From contig JAMPKV010000019.1 in NCBI GenBank assembly GCA_039962225.1, positions 1 through 64,000 on the forward strand: 64,000 bases of DNA. Direction: 5' to 3'. The stretch comes from Microcoleus sp. AS-A8 (lineage in GTDB: Bacteria > Cyanobacteriota > Cyanobacteriia > Cyanobacteriales > Coleofasciculaceae). The notes beneath the pieces were generated by a model. The model saw nothing but the letters and a program-made list of their open reading frames with translations, did not search any database and had not been told where the DNA came from. The stretch's first letter is position 1, and the number at the start of each line of letters is the position of its first letter. Positions 54,477 to 63,794 of the stretch are shown in pieces. Position numbers and translations under genes: made by a program.

Positions 54477-55442
54477 ATGAAGTTCAGCATTGTCATCACA
54501 ACTTATAATCGCCTCAATTTGTTAAAACGAGCTATTGACAGCGCTTTAGCTCAAACTCTACCTTGTGAAGTTGTTATCGTTGACGATTGTTCGTCAGATA
54601 GCACCCAAGCCTATGTCCAAGAACGATGTGAAGCGCTTGCCAGTATGGGTGAGAAGCGTCTGATTTATCACCGCAATTTAGAAAATATCGGTCACTCCAA
54701 GTCGGTAAATGCGGGTGTTGATCTAGCAACGGGAGATTGGATTAAGTTACTAGATGATGATGACTATTTAGCACCTAACTGTATTGAGGAAATGACAAAT
54801 GCGATCGCACTTCATTCTCAAGCTGTAATTTGTTCGTGTCAAGCCATCCAGGTTGATGATCAAGAAATTGAAATTAGCAGAACCCGGAAAACAGGGCCAG
54901 GAAAAGTATTTTATATTCCCCAAGAAGACATTCATTATGGAATGCTCATGGAACAGGTTCCTTTCGGTACTCCTGTGCAAGTCGCTTTCTCCCGTGATGC
55001 CTTTCTCAAAACAGGCGGTTGGGACTCGACGTTAGATACTAACTTTGATGATATTGATTCTTGGATTAAAATTTCTCAATTTGGAGATGCCATTTTTATT
55101 AATGAATGTTTGGGTTGTCGGACTGTTTGGCAAGGAGCATTGAATCAAAAATTTTCTTTGCAAAATCGTCTTGATACTAATATCTTGATTAAAAAGAGAA
55201 TTTATTCACAGGTTAATCCAAAATATTGTTCTGAGCTTCCACAGTTTCAAGATATTCGAGATTACCTAAAATTACATTGGAGTTTGGTCGGCCTCAAGCA
55301 AGGAAAGCTATTTAACGCGGTTCAAATCTCTTTTCCTGCCCTTTTTTCTCCAGGTGCTTGGCACCTATTAAGAGAAGCTAGACGCTCACGCCCTAGTATA
55401 AATTCGTCAGACTTCATTCCAAAAATTAGTATTAGTAAGTGA
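54477..55442 (+). CDS. Glycosyltransferase family 2
   Basis: 321 aa from the ATG at 54477 (ribosome site GGGGA); the open frame reaches 54429 with a TTG. The N-terminus FSIVITTYNRLNLLKRAIDS and the downstream VVIVDDCSSDST are the GT-A nucleotide-binding core. The DxD motif is in WIKLLDDDDYL. The second half contains DSWIKISQFGDAIFINECLG, and the C-terminus has a weak amphipathic region. It should transfer a sugar from a nucleotide-sugar donor; the acceptor is unknown and no polysaccharide cluster is adjacent. It is AT-richer than its neighbours, which may hint at transfer. Confidence 0.92.
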   Translation: MKFSIVITTYNRLNLLKRAIDSALAQTLPCEVVIVDDCSSDSTQAYVQERCEALASMGEKRLIYHRNLENIGHSKSVNAGVDLATGDWIKLLDDDDYLAPNCIEEMTNAIALHSQAVICSCQAIQVDDQEIEISRTRKTGPGKVFYIPQEDIHYGMLMEQVPFGTPVQVAFSRDAFLKTGGWDSTLDTNFDDIDSWIKISQFGDAIFINECLGCRTVWQGALNQKFSLQNRLDTNILIKKRIYSQVNPKYCSELPQFQDIRDYLKLHWSLVGLKQGKLFNAVQISFPALFSPGAWHLLREARRSRPSINSSDFIPKISISK

Positions 55443-55807
55443 TTAAGAATTAATGAGAAATTAAGAATAATCCTAATTAAGGTTATTTGTAAATTTGAAT
55501 ACAGTTGTTAGCTGGGCATTTTTTGTAAAAAAATCATCAGTTAGCATCAAAACTCATCTTGTTAACGTAACCCCAAACCCAACACTATTGAAGGTTTGTG
55601 GAAAATCTAAGCAGGAGAAGCCAAGCCGGAACAGTCCAATTTGGGACGTTGCAGCTAGATCAATCCGGAAATTCATCCGCATGGCTGAGTTCAATTACTG
55701 GTTAAATGGTTAAACTAGTAATGTGTTAAGAATAGTTGCAATTACTGGCATAATGCAAAATTTGTGCAGCCATGCTTGTAATAACCTTCGCATGAGGAAT
55801 AACATCG
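55443..55807. other. Intergenic region, no supported gene
   Basis: 365 bp, AT-rich. A 72-codon plus-strand frame (55495-55713) opens with TTG, has no ribosome site and no recognisable motif, and is judged unlikely to be a gene. The last bases hold GAGGAA before the GTG of the lyase gene. Confidence 0.4.
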
Positions 55808-56353
55808 GTGACATCTCGCCTAAGAAATACCCAGAGAATAGAAGAATCCTTAATTGCAGCTTTTTTCCGCCAATCAGTCGGGTACTGGCGCTCTGAACGC
55901 CGCTACTACACGCTGCCCGATGGGGATACCAAGGAAATAGTCAGCCTGATTACTGTTCGGTTTCTGGAGCAAGGCTGTGATGAACTGCTTGAGCTACAGC
56001 GGCAGCACGAGCTACCCGATGGAATTTCACTTACCTGCGGTAGTCATGTGAGCTGGAAAAGTAGCGATTCAGTCACGGGGCGTAAGCAGTCTGAAGATTC
56101 GACAGTATTTGGGGTGTTAGGAGATATCCTGTATCGCGATCGCGGTTTTGCCACATCTAAACCCATCACAGCGCAGTATTACTTCTCCAATCCCCAAACC
56201 TTGTGCTTGCGAACCGAATACCAAGGCTCTGTGTTTGAGGAAGAACTTAAACTAATTGGCGAAAACTATCGCACACGGCAAACCATCATCTCTCGTGCTG
56301 GCGAACAGAAGATGATTGGTCAGTATTTGGAAAAGCGCATCAAGGCTGAATAA
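55808..56353 (+). CDS. CpcS/CpeS-family phycobilin:phycobiliprotein lyase
   Basis: 181 aa with a GTG start at 55808 (ribosome site GAGGAA; no ATG in the first 160 codons). The family signature FFRQSVGYWRSERRYYTLPD lies at ~19-38, followed by the beta-barrel strands of a lipocalin-like fold and the C-terminal REQKM-like segment (SRAGEQKMIGQYLEKR). These lyases attach phycocyanobilin or phycoerythrobilin to Cys of phycobiliproteins. Which subfamily (CpcS, CpcU, CpeS) cannot be settled. No phycobiliprotein genes are adjacent. A strong terminator follows. Confidence 0.9.
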   Translation: MTSRLRNTQRIEESLIAAFFRQSVGYWRSERRYYTLPDGDTKEIVSLITVRFLEQGCDELLELQRQHELPDGISLTCGSHVSWKSSDSVTGRKQSEDSTVFGVLGDILYRDRGFATSKPITAQYYFSNPQTLCLRTEYQGSVFEEELKLIGENYRTRQTIISRAGEQKMIGQYLEKRIKAE

Positions 56354-56364
56354 GCAAAAACAAA

Positions 56365-56389
56365 CCCCGGTATCTCTACCGGGGCTTTT
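56365..56389. terminator. Terminator between the lyase gene and prfA
   Basis: CCCCGGTA, loop TCTC, TACCGGGG: a perfect 8-bp stem followed by CTTTT and preceded by AAAAACAAA. It ends the lyase transcript and can also stop the convergent prfA transcript. Confidence 0.93.
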
Positions 56390-56411
56390 GTGGAAATGAC
56401 ACGCTTAAATC

Positions 56412-57524
56412 TTATTTATGCGATTGGGAGCTGGACGTGGACGCTGCTAACTCCTCTAAGCGTTCCTGCTGATCTTGGCTAATGCAAGATTGAATGAGTG
56501 TTTCCAAGTCGCCCTCAAGAACTGGGTTGAGTGAGTAGTTTTGACCCAGACGGTGATCGGTGACGCGATTGTCTTTGTAATTGTAAGTCCGGATTTTCTC
56601 AGAGCGAGAACCGGTACCCACTTGCAACAGTCGCATCGATCTCACCGCTTGTTGTTGCTCTTGGAGCTTAATCTCGTAAAGCTTGGCGCGGAGAATCTGC
56701 ATCGCCCGCTCTCGGTTTTGTAGTTGAGAGCGCTCTTCCGTACAGAACACTCGAATCCCTGTGGGCTTGTGGATCAGGTCAACGGCTGTTTCCACTTTGT
56801 TGACGTTCTGTCCGCCAGCACCGCCGGAACGAGCCGTTTTCATTTCTATATCTTTCGGGTCAATCTGGACTTCCACTTCATCCACTTCCGGCATCACTGC
56901 CACCGTTGCTGTAGAAGTATGAACGCGGCCCCCGGCTTCCGTCACAGGCACTCGTTGCACCCGATGGACGCCTGCTTCAAACTTCAGCTTACTGTAAACT
57001 TGGTCGCCCTGAATTTCCAGAATCGCCTCTTTAAAGCCGCCCATATCCGCCAAGGACTCTGAGAGCAACTTGACTCGCCACTTTTGAGTTTCGGCGTAAC
57101 GCGAGTACATCCGCACCAAGTCACCTGCCCAAATGCTCGCCTCATCGCCGCCTGTTCCGGCTCGTATTTCCAACATGATGTTTTTATCATCATTGGGGTC
57201 ACGGGGCAATAGTAAAAGTTTCAGACGGACTTCCAACTCGTTGAGCTTGGTTTCGAGTTCCTCAACTTCCAAGGCGGCCATCTGGTGTAATTCTGGGTCG
57301 CTACTGGATTCTTTGAGGACACTGCGTGCTCCAGCTAGGTCTTGCTGAGTGGTCTTCCATGTATCGTAGGTATCGACCACTTCCTCTAGGGAGGCACGGG
57401 CTTTCGTGACCCGTTGCATCTCCGTCGGGTCAGTCGCGATATCTGGATCAGCCAGACGTCGTGTTAACTCATGAAAGGTTTGCTCTACAGATTGTAGTTT
57501 CTCCAGCAGGTAGGTTTCGGCCAT
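56412..57524 (-). CDS. prfA: Peptide chain release factor 1
   Basis: 370 aa from the ATG at 57524; an upstream frame reaches 57593 but the family begins at [10 protein letters not shown]. The GGQ peptidyl-hydrolysis motif is in [16 protein letters not shown], and the stop-codon recognition region of RF1 contains the P-x-T-type segment ([20 protein letters not shown]). It releases peptides at UAA/UAG codons. The last ~15 residues are a polar tail. A terminator lies just upstream between rpmE and this gene, so prfA has its own promoter or depends on read-through. Confidence 0.96.
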   Translation of the reverse strand: MAETYLLEKLQSVEQTFHELTRRLADPDIATDPTEMQRVTKARASLEEVVDTYDTWKTTQQDLAGARSVLKESSSDPELHQMAALEVEELETKLNELEVRLKLLLLPRDPNDDKNIMLEIRAGTGGDEASIWAGDLVRMYSRYAETQKWRVKLLSESLADMGGFKEAILEIQGDQVYSKLKFEAGVHRVQRVPVTEAGGRVHTSTATVAVMPEVDEVEVQIDPKDIEMKTARSGGAGGQNVNKVETAVDLIHKPTGIRVFCTEERSQLQNRERAMQILRAKLYEIKLQEQQQAVRSMRLLQVGTGSRSEKIRTYNYKDNRVTDHRLGQNYSLNPVLEGDLETLIQSCISQDQQERLEELAASTSSSQSHK

Positions 57525-57569
57525 GACTTGTGCGATCGCTCCATCAAAATAGCGGATTGGCTTACAAAT

Positions 57570-57605
57570 AAAAAAAATCGACCCAGCTCTCAAGAGTGAC
57601 TGGGT
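57570..57605 (-). terminator. Terminator between rpmE and prfA
   Basis: On the minus strand ACCCAG and CTGGGT (57605-57600 with 57586-57581) form a stem that can be extended by CTC/GAG, followed by a run of eight T. It ends the long ribosomal operon after rpmE. Confidence 0.8.
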
Positions 57606-57626
57606 GATGACAGCAAGCCAAGGAAG

Positions 57627-57875
57627 CTATTTCTCTTTAGAACCCGATTGGTTCGCTGGAGCCGTATCATCGAGCATCCCGTATTTCCGCATAAAGCGCT
57701 CGACTCGTCCTTCGGTGTCAATCATTTTCTGTGTACCCGTGTAGAACGGATGATTGCCCGACCACACATCAACATGGAGTTCTGGCTTGGTTGAGCCAAT
57801 GGTCATTACAACTTCCCCGTTGCAATAAACCTTAGCTTCTGGATACCACTTCGGATGAATATCAGCTTTTGGCAT
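57627..57875 (-). CDS. rpmE: 50S ribosomal protein L31 (zinc-free type)
   Basis: 82 aa. It starts MPKADIHPKWYPEAKVYCNG and contains VWSGNHPFYTGTQK, typical of cyanobacterial L31. It has only one Cys, so the four-Cys zinc site of C+ L31 is absent. The C-terminal ~15 residues are a polar tail. ATG at 57875. Last gene before the terminator; gap to rpsI 171 bp. Confidence 0.95.
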   Translation of the reverse strand: MPKADIHPKWYPEAKVYCNGEVVMTIGSTKPELHVDVWSGNHPFYTGTQKMIDTEGRVERFMRKYGMLDDTAPANQSGSKEK

Positions 57876-58046
57876 GGTTTTTCTTTGACCTTAAACTTTT
57901 GTCAACTCTAGATTAATTTTAGCTTTTTGCTGTTGAGCCAAGGATTCCCATACTGAGGACTGGGGGTTAGGGAACTATAGGAGAATACCCATTCCCCATC
58001 CCTGTTTGGGTTAGCAATGAGATCACCGCTAAGAAACTCAACCTGT

Positions 58047-58460
58047 TTATCGCTTGGAGTACTGAGGTGCTTTACGAGCTTTGTGTAAGCCGTATTTCTT
58101 ACGTTCTTTGGCTCGTGGGTCGCGGGTTAAGTAGCCCTCTATTTTTAGGGGTGAACGATTTTCGGGGTCGAGTTCACACAAGGCTCTAGCGACTCCCAGA
58201 CGAATAGAGTCGGCTTGACCGGTTAAGCCACCCCCGTGAGCATTCACTAAAATGTCGTACTCATTTTCCAGCCCCAAGGTTTCCAGGGGAGCCTTGAGCA
58301 GGGTGAGGTAAGCGGCATTGAATTGGAAGTAAAGGTCTCCTGGGCGATTATTCACGGTGAGCTGACCATTACCCGGAACTAGACGCACGCGAGCCACGGA
58401 AGATTTCCGGCGACCTGTGCCCCAGTATACGGCGCGATCCGTTGTTTCAGTAGCTTGCAT
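58047..58460 (-). CDS. rpsI: 30S ribosomal protein S9
   Basis: 137 aa. The N-terminal [19 protein letters not shown], the central [18 protein letters not shown] and the C-terminal [16 protein letters not shown] with its ribosomal P-site tail are diagnostic. Its ATG overlaps the rplM stop by one base, indicating translational coupling. Confidence 0.98.
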   Translation of the reverse strand: MQATETTDRAVYWGTGRRKSSVARVRLVPGNGQLTVNNRPGDLYFQFNAAYLTLLKAPLETLGLENEYDILVNAHGGGLTGQADSIRLGVARALCELDPENRSPLKIEGYLTRDPRAKERKKYGLHKARKAPQYSKR

Positions 58461-58915
58461 TATTTATCTCCTCCTGGGATGGTCTGAATGGTTAGGGCTT
58501 GTGGTTTTTGGGCTTCGTGGGGGTGGCTGTCTCCGGCATACACTTTCAGTTTGGTGAACAGGCTCTTACCGAGCGAGCTCTTGGGCAGCATTCCCTTGAC
58601 CGCATGTTCAATAATCCGTTCCGGGATACGCGCTTGCAACTTGGCAAAGGTCTCGGTTTTCATCCCACCCGGACGACCAGAATGACGGCGATAAAGCTTC
58701 TGAGTACGCTTTTTCCCGGTGACCATGACTTTTTCAGCATTGAGCACGATGACGAAGTCACCGGTATCCATGTGAGGAGTGTAGGTCGGTTTGTTTTTAC
58801 CGGTGAGAATCATGGCAATCTCACTGGCTAGCCGTCCTAGACGTTGGTTTGTCGCGTCTACGACGTACCAACTTTTTTCGAGGGAGTCTTGAGGGGGGAG
58901 GTATGTTTTTTCCAT
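58460..58915 (-). CDS. rplM: 50S ribosomal protein L13
   Basis: 151 aa. Contains [36 protein letters not shown] and [19 protein letters not shown], the standard L13 blocks. It binds early in 23S rRNA assembly. ATG at 58915; directly coupled to rpsI. Confidence 0.98.
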   Translation of the reverse strand: MEKTYLPPQDSLEKSWYVVDATNQRLGRLASEIAMILTGKNKPTYTPHMDTGDFVIVLNAEKVMVTGKKRTQKLYRRHSGRPGGMKTETFAKLQARIPERIIEHAVKGMLPKSSLGKSLFTKLKVYAGDSHPHEAQKPQALTIQTIPGGDK

Positions 58916-59109
58916 CAGTCTGTATCTAAGTTGAGAGTTGACAGTTGGGTTTTAGCGGTGAAAGTTAGAAGGTTAAACATGAGTTTGCGATCGCGACGCT
59001 AGGAGTTCTACTCGTTCCCCGTGCGCGCAGCGCTCTCCGAAGGAATAGGGGGCGATTCCAGGGAAAGTTCTCGTAACCTGTAACCTTTTAAGCTGTAACC
59101 TTCAATCGG

Positions 59110-60081
59110 TCAATTAAGGCAGTATTCAGCTTCGACCGAGGTGGGTAAGAGAAACTTGGGTTGTGTATCAAACCAAATTTCTGGGGGAAAAGGCGAGTTG
59201 GGGTAGCCGACACGTAATAAGCACAGCCCCTTGGCTGGGGCTGCGTATTTTACTTTTTCGCGGCGCTGGTTCACCCAAAGTTCTGTGAAATCTTTGGGAT
59301 GTATCTCCCCCTTTCCTACTCGCACCAACATTCCCACCAAGAGCCGCACCATACCATATAAAAATCCGTTAGCCTGAATTTCTATATGAATAAATGGGCC
59401 ATTGCGGTAACATTCTGCCGCTTGGACATCGACCCAGGAATGCGATCGCCCTGAGTTGGCACGATGAAAGGCTGCCAGATGATGTCTACCCATCAGGGGG
59501 TTTAAAGCCTCCTGAATTAGAGACTCATCAAGGGGTGCATAATAATAATGCCAACTAAAGGGTCGCACAAACAAGTTGGGTCGCTTGTCTACATAGAGGG
59601 TATATCGGTAGCGACGCCAGCTAGCACTGAAACGAGCGTGCCAGTCAGAAGGCACCGACGCCGACGCCCGAATTAGGATATCGTCAGGCAGCCGACTATT
59701 AATCACATTCGCCCAGCGGTGGGCTGGGATCGCTCCTGTGGCATTAAAGTGTGCGACTTGAGCCGCCGCGTGAACCCCTGTATCGGTACGACCCGCCCCA
59801 TGTAGGGTCACGGGGTGCTTTAGCACTGAAGCGATCGCTTGTTCAATTTCCTGCTGTACGCTGCGATGGCGAGGTTGCCTCTGCCAGCCAGAAAAATGCG
59901 TACCCAGGTATTGAATCACCAGGGCAATTCGCTGAGAGTCCGGTTGTCGGTTAGGGGTTAATAGGCTGTCGGTTGCCTCAGCTTGCTTTGACGGGTCAAC
60001 TTTCAAACCTTTAACCTGATCTGCATTCTCGGAAGAACTCCGGTACTGCGCTAACCACTGTTCGTTTGAGCCTTCCCCCAT
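59110..60081 (-). CDS. truA: tRNA pseudouridine synthase A
   Basis: 323 aa from the ATG at 60081. The catalytic Asp is in GAGRTDTGVHA, and the RNA-binding blocks RRYRYTLYVDKRPN and QANGFLYGMVRLLVGML are present. It makes pseudouridine at positions 38-40 of tRNAs. The conserved core starts only ~50 residues in (RIALVIQYLGTHFSGWQRQP); the preceding segment is low-complexity. The start is uncertain: a TTG at 60006 is also possible, and the open frame reaches a TTG at 60150 inside a tandem repeat. Confidence 0.92.
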   Translation of the reverse strand: MGEGSNEQWLAQYRSSSENADQVKGLKVDPSKQAEATDSLLTPNRQPDSQRIALVIQYLGTHFSGWQRQPRHRSVQQEIEQAIASVLKHPVTLHGAGRTDTGVHAAAQVAHFNATGAIPAHRWANVINSRLPDDILIRASASVPSDWHARFSASWRRYRYTLYVDKRPNLFVRPFSWHYYYAPLDESLIQEALNPLMGRHHLAAFHRANSGRSHSWVDVQAAECYRNGPFIHIEIQANGFLYGMVRLLVGMLVRVGKGEIHPKDFTELWVNQRREKVKYAAPAKGLCLLRVGYPNSPFPPEIWFDTQPKFLLPTSVEAEYCLN

Positions 60082-60140
60082 CCTTGGGGGAACGGGGAAC
60101 GCTGACGCGCCTAATGTCGCTATCGCAATGCTATCGCCAA

Positions 60141-60177
60141 CAACCTTCAACCTTCAACCTTTTAACCTTCAACCTTT
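60141..60177. repeat. Short tandem repeat (CAACCTT-type) between rplQ and truA
   Basis: Five imperfect copies of CAACCTT occur in 37 bp, just before the rplQ stop side of the truA gene. The length is likely to vary between strains. Confidence 0.8.
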
Positions 60178-60179
60178 GA

Positions 60180-60530
60180 TCAGACTAGCTCGATAATGGC
60201 CATTTCCGCGTTATCGCCACGACGGGGTACGGTTCTCAGTACGCGGGTATATCCGCCATTGCGATCGCTATAGCGCTCTTTAACTCCCTCAAATAGGGAA
60301 TGAACCAACTGTTTATCGTAAATATAGCCTAGCGCCTGACGTCGGGACGCCAAGGAACCATTTTTAGCCAGGGTAATCATTTTTTCCACTTCCGCACGCA
60401 CGGCTTTTGCCCGCACTTTGGTCGTGGTGATTCGTCCGTGACGAATTAGTTCAGTGGCAAGAGCTCTCAGCAGAGCCTTCCGCTGGTCAGCGGGCTTTCC
60501 CAGTTGGGGTACACGACAACGGTGACGCAT
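60180..60530 (-). CDS. rplQ: 50S ribosomal protein L17
   Basis: 116 aa. Starts [20 protein letters not shown], and contains [18 protein letters not shown] and the C-terminal [15 protein letters not shown], all diagnostic of L17. 52 bp downstream of rpoA in the alpha operon. Confidence 0.98.
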   Translation of the reverse strand: MRHRCRVPQLGKPADQRKALLRALATELIRHGRITTTKVRAKAVRAEVEKMITLAKNGSLASRRQALGYIYDKQLVHSLFEGVKERYSDRNGGYTRVLRTVPRRGDNAEMAIIELV

Positions 60531-60582
60531 CTTTTTCTCTTCCTATACACTTCCACTACAACTGAATTGCTCCTGTCAACAC

Positions 60583-61530
60583 CTAGCTCGGTTTGGCGGA
60601 TTTTTCTTGAGGCAATGTGATCCCCAAACGCCGTTGCAAGGCTTCAATCACTTCTTCAGCCGACTTTTGACCAAAGTTTTTGATTTCCAGGAGGTCTTCC
60701 TGACTATAATCCAACAAGTCAGCCACAGAGTTAATCTGAGCCCGCTTCAAGCAGTTATACGCCCGCACAGACAGTTGCAATTCTTCAATTGGAATTTGGC
60801 TGGTTGGGTCTTCATCATCTGGATATTCATCTTTAATGGATTCCAGATTGATATCTTTTAAAGGATTAAACAGATCAACCAGGAGATTGGCAGCTTGGCT
60901 CAATGCTTCTTGAGGGGTTAAGCTACCATTCGTCCAAATTTCCAAAAGCAAGCGGTCTTTTTCCAGAGATCCGTCAATTCGAGCATCCTCAACGCTGTAA
61001 TTGACTTTACTCACCGGCATAAACACCGCGTCAATCTGGAGGAAGTCTACCGCAGAACCATCTTCGCGCCCTCGTTCTACGGAGCGATATCCTTTCCCTT
61101 TTTCGATCCGAAACTCTATCTCCAGCCTTGCCCCTGGGGCTAAAGTCGCAATGTACTGACCCGGATCTACGATTTCCACTTCAGAGGGTAAATCGAACTG
61201 AGCCGCTCTCACGGTCGCAGGCCCCGTAATCATGACTCGACCAATCTGAGGCGCAGAGGTATAGCTTTTGAGGACAATTTCCTTCATGTTTAGAAGAATT
61301 TCCAGAACGTCCTCTCTGACCCCCTCTATGGTGGCAAACTCGTGGTTCACACCGGCAATTCGGACAGCGGTTACGGCTGCCCCTTCCAAGTTTGATAGCA
61401 GAACCCGTCTTAATGCGTTACCAACCGTTGTACCTTGACCGCGTTCGAGAGGCTCCAGGACAAATTTACTATATTGACTCTGATTCTTCAGTGTTTTAGA
61501 CTCTACACACTCAATCTGAAACTGCGCCAC
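60583..61530 (-). CDS. rpoA: RNA polymerase alpha subunit
   Basis: 315 aa from the GTG at 61530, which lies behind GGGAGG and gives the usual start of cyanobacterial alpha (AQFQIECVESKT). The N-terminal domain (~1-230) dimerises and binds beta/beta'. The C-terminal domain (~240-315, LSVRAYNCLKRAQINSVADL) binds UP elements and activators. The acidic linker (DEYPDDEDPT) is typical. An open frame extends to 61560 but is not needed. Confidence 0.97.
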   Translation of the reverse strand: MAQFQIECVESKTLKNQSQYSKFVLEPLERGQGTTVGNALRRVLLSNLEGAAVTAVRIAGVNHEFATIEGVREDVLEILLNMKEIVLKSYTSAPQIGRVMITGPATVRAAQFDLPSEVEIVDPGQYIATLAPGARLEIEFRIEKGKGYRSVERGREDGSAVDFLQIDAVFMPVSKVNYSVEDARIDGSLEKDRLLLEIWTNGSLTPQEALSQAANLLVDLFNPLKDINLESIKDEYPDDEDPTSQIPIEELQLSVRAYNCLKRAQINSVADLLDYSQEDLLEIKNFGQKSAEEVIEALQRRLGITLPQEKSAKPS

Positions 61531-61561
61531 GGAGTAACCTCCCTTATTCATAAGACCCAAA

Positions 61562-61586
61562 AGAAAGCACTGTTATTGTGCTTTCT
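61562..61586. promoter_or_regulatory. Hairpin in the rpsK-rpoA spacer
   Basis: AGAAAGCAC (61562-61570) pairs perfectly with GTGCTTTCT (61578-61586), 7-base loop, 32 bp before the rpoA GTG. On the sense (minus) strand no T-run follows, so it is more likely a leader or processing structure than a terminator; on the plus strand it is followed by T6. Confidence 0.55.
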
Positions 61587-61715
61587 CATTTTTTGCTCCT
61601 GACAATGGGTCAGGTGCAATATGCCAATTAGCGAAGCACCAGCAGGTTAGTATAACGGCGTGATGCACTGTTCCTAGCTGACACTCCTCAATCTCTCATA
61701 CAGACCAATAGTTGG

Positions 61716-62108
61716 TTAAACTCGACGCCGCTTGGGCGGACGGCAGCCGTTATGGGGGATGGGTGTCACATCCCGAATCAATGTAATTTCCAGTCCTGCC
61801 CCTTGAATGGCTCGAATCGCGGTTTCGCGACCAGCACCCGGACCACTTACCATCACTTCAATTTGGCGCATTCCCTGGTCTGCGGCTCTACGCGCCGCTG
61901 AATCGGCGGCTGTTTGAGCGGCAAATGGTGTTCCTTTTTTGGCTCCTTTAAAGCCACTTGAGCCAGCTGAAGCCCACGACACCACGTCGCCTCTGGTGTC
62001 GGCGATGGTGACGATTGTGTTGTTGAAGGTGGACTGGATGTAGGCTACTCCATTGGGTACATTACGTTTTTGCTTCTTTGCACCTGTTTTTTTCGTTGGT
62101 CGCGCCAT
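61716..62108 (-). CDS. rpsK: 30S ribosomal protein S11
   Basis: 130 aa. [40 protein letters not shown] and the C-terminal [13 protein letters not shown] are diagnostic of S11. It forms part of the mRNA exit region of the platform. ATG at 62108; 46 bp after rpsM. Confidence 0.98.
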   Translation of the reverse strand: MARPTKKTGAKKQKRNVPNGVAYIQSTFNNTIVTIADTRGDVVSWASAGSSGFKGAKKGTPFAAQTAADSAARRAADQGMRQIEVMVSGPGAGRETAIRAIQGAGLEITLIRDVTPIPHNGCRPPKRRRV

Positions 62109-62154
62109 GTCGCTTTATCGATTTAACTGTATGGGTGTAAATGAAATAAAGGGA

Positions 62155-62538
62155 TTACTTCTTAGCCGGTGGCTTCTTCTTCCCAGCAACGGCAACACGC
62201 CGACCTCGGCGCGTTCGAGCGTTGGTTCGAGTCCGCTGACCTCGTACTGGTAATCCCATACGATGGCGGCGACCCCGATAGGTGCCAATGTCAACCAAGC
62301 GCTTGATGTTCATGGACTCCCAGCGCCTGAGATCCCCTTCCACCTGATAGTTGCTTTCTACAGCCGCTCTGAGAGCCGCTACTTCGGCATCACTTAAATC
62401 TTTGACTCTGGTATCAGGATTCACTCCTGTGGATGCCAAAATTTCATGAGACCTCGATAGACCGATTCCATAGATGTAGGTCAGACCAATTTCTACACGC
62501 TTGTCGCGAGGAAGGTCTATACCGGCAATCCGTGCCAC
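62155..62538 (-). CDS. rpsM: 30S ribosomal protein S13
   Basis: 127 aa. [33 protein letters not shown] and the C-terminal [18 protein letters not shown] with its Lys-rich tail are diagnostic of S13, which contacts the P-site tRNA and 50S. ATG at 62538, 57 bp after rpmJ. Confidence 0.98.
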   Translation of the reverse strand: MARIAGIDLPRDKRVEIGLTYIYGIGLSRSHEILASTGVNPDTRVKDLSDAEVAALRAAVESNYQVEGDLRRWESMNIKRLVDIGTYRGRRHRMGLPVRGQRTRTNARTRRGRRVAVAGKKKPPAKK

Positions 62539-62595
62539 GCTTTCTTCTCCCTATTCTTTGTTTTGTGCTACAAATGAGTCTTAAGAGCCTATCGG

Positions 62596-62709
62596 CTATC
62601 CCTGACGCTGTTTATGCTTAGGATTTTGACAAATCACCATGACTCGACCGCGACGTCGAATGACGCGGCACTTCTCACACATTTTCCGGACTGATGCTCT
62701 TACTTTCAT
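62596..62709 (-). CDS. rpmJ: 50S ribosomal protein L36
   Basis: 37 aa: [20 protein letters not shown], then [17 protein letters not shown]. The zinc ligands Cys-x2-Cys...Cys-x4-His are complete, so this is the zinc-binding type. ATG at 62709. It follows infA (107 bp gap) in the canonical order infA-rpmJ-rpsM-rpsK-rpoA. Confidence 0.97.
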   Translation of the reverse strand: MKVRASVRKMCEKCRVIRRRGRVMVICQNPKHKQRQG

Positions 62710-62816
62710 GCCTTTTTTGGGCCACACTGCAAGCTTAACATTATATCACTTTTAAGATATGGCTGTTAATCTTTTTTGGTCAACATTGGACTGTAAAGAT
62801 AAACTTTAGCTGAATA

Positions 62817-63041
62817 CTATTTCTTCCGTAGGCGGTAGGTTATTCGGCCTTTCGTAAGATCGTAGGGCGTGAGTTCAACTTTAACGCGATCTCCGGGCAA
62901 GATTTTAATGTAATTTCGTCGGATTTTTCCCGATATGTGGGCAAGGACATTAAAGCCATTGTCCAGATCAACCCTGAACATGGCGTTCGGCAAGGATTCG
63001 GTCACCGTGCCTTCCATTTCAATTAAGTCTTGTTTAGCCAA
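62817..63041 (-). CDS. infA: Translation initiation factor IF-1 (canonical copy)
   Basis: 74 aa from the TTG at 63041. GAGGA lies 9 bases before it, while an earlier in-frame TTG at 63050 directly abuts the GAGGA, so the later start is preferred. It gives the canonical start [11 protein letters not shown] and the usual end ITYRLRKK. An OB-fold protein that binds the A site of 30S during initiation. It is followed by rpmJ, as in other bacteria. A second, diverged copy lies upstream at 63442. Confidence 0.95.
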   Translation of the reverse strand: MAKQDLIEMEGTVTESLPNAMFRVDLDNGFNVLAHISGKIRRNYIKILPGDRVKVELTPYDLTKGRITYRLRKK

Positions 63042-63050
63042 TGGACTCAA

Positions 63051-63441
63051 TCCTCAATACGATCAACCCCTCCTACACGTCCAGACTAGTGGATGTTTGT
63101 CTAGGGATTCTTAACATATTTTATCAAAAATGTCTGCTCAGCAGTGGAGAAATTTAGCTCCTCTAGGCATTCTATCGGCCTCTTGCGAGAGTTTATCGTG
63201 ACTTTTAGGCCGCTATGATTGGCTTGAGTAACCCCGAAACGGCTTTCCAGGGGCGATCGCTATTGATTCTTTTAGAAGACAAACCTTACATGAACCCATC
63301 AATCGCCTTTGGCGTTTGTTGCGCTCAACGTCTAAACGCTTGCAACAGATTTCTCTATGGGGGCAGATTTGTTGCTTTGGGCTAGCGCCCTTTGGCCTTT
63401 GGGCCGTCCCTTTAGCAATCATGTCCTGACCGGAACGATTC
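63051..63441. other. Spacer between the two infA copies
   Basis: 391 bp. The part nearest infA repeats the promoter-like block found upstream of the second copy. The part 63131-63441 has a HIP1 site near 63255 and an 85-codon frame (63213-63470) that overlaps the end of the second copy and reads as a shadow. No RNA was recognised. Confidence 0.45.
63109..63130 (-). promoter_or_regulatory. Promoter-like block upstream of infA
   Basis: On the minus strand this 22-base block reads TTTTTGATAAAATATGTTAA and then GA, giving -35- and -10-like words. It lies 68 bp before the infA TTG and is identical to 63795-63816. Confidence 0.5.
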
Positions 63442-63723
63442 TCATCGGGAACCAACGCGCCCTTTGACACGGGCGACTGAACCTTTTGACCCAGAACCGT
63501 AATTTGGGCGATCGCGGTAGGTGATTCTCCCTTTAGTTAAATCGTAGGGACTTACTCCAACTTTGACCCGATCTCCTGGTAAGATTCTGATGTTATTCTG
63601 GCGAAGTTTCCCAGACACGTGAGCCAGGACGTTAACCCCATTGTCCAGATCAACCCGAAACATCGCATTGGGAAGGGATTCCGTTACCGTGCCTTCCATT
63701 TCAATTAAGTCTTGCTTAGACAA
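63442..63723 (-). CDS. infA: Second IF-1 paralogue with basic C-terminal tail
   Basis: 93 aa from the TTG at 63723; an ATG at 63732 directly abuts the GAGGA ribosome site, exactly mirroring the canonical copy, so the TTG is preferred. The first ~68 residues match IF-1 with about a dozen substitutions (for example Leu/Gln-Asn for Ile/Arg-Asn in the GKIRRNYIK strand). In place of ending ITYRLRKK it reads [20 protein letters not shown] and a few more residues: a Gly/Ser/Arg-rich tail of ~23 residues. It lies between adk and the canonical infA. Confidence 0.9.
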   Translation of the reverse strand: MSKQDLIEMEGTVTESLPNAMFRVDLDNGVNVLAHVSGKLRQNNIRILPGDRVKVGVSPYDLTKGRITYRDRPNYGSGSKGSVARVKGRVGSR

Positions 63724-63794
63724 TATCTTCATTCCTCAATTTTTTCGTTGACCACCCCCTTAGATTCAATAGTTTTGCAGATTTGTCCAGGGAG

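Noticed and set aside
55495-55713. 72-codon plus-strand ORF.
   Set aside because: TTG start, no ribosome site, no motif, and composition like AT-rich spacer.
63213-63470. 85-codon minus-strand ORF between the infA copies.
   Set aside because: It overlaps the end of the second infA copy in another frame and has no ribosome site or motif.
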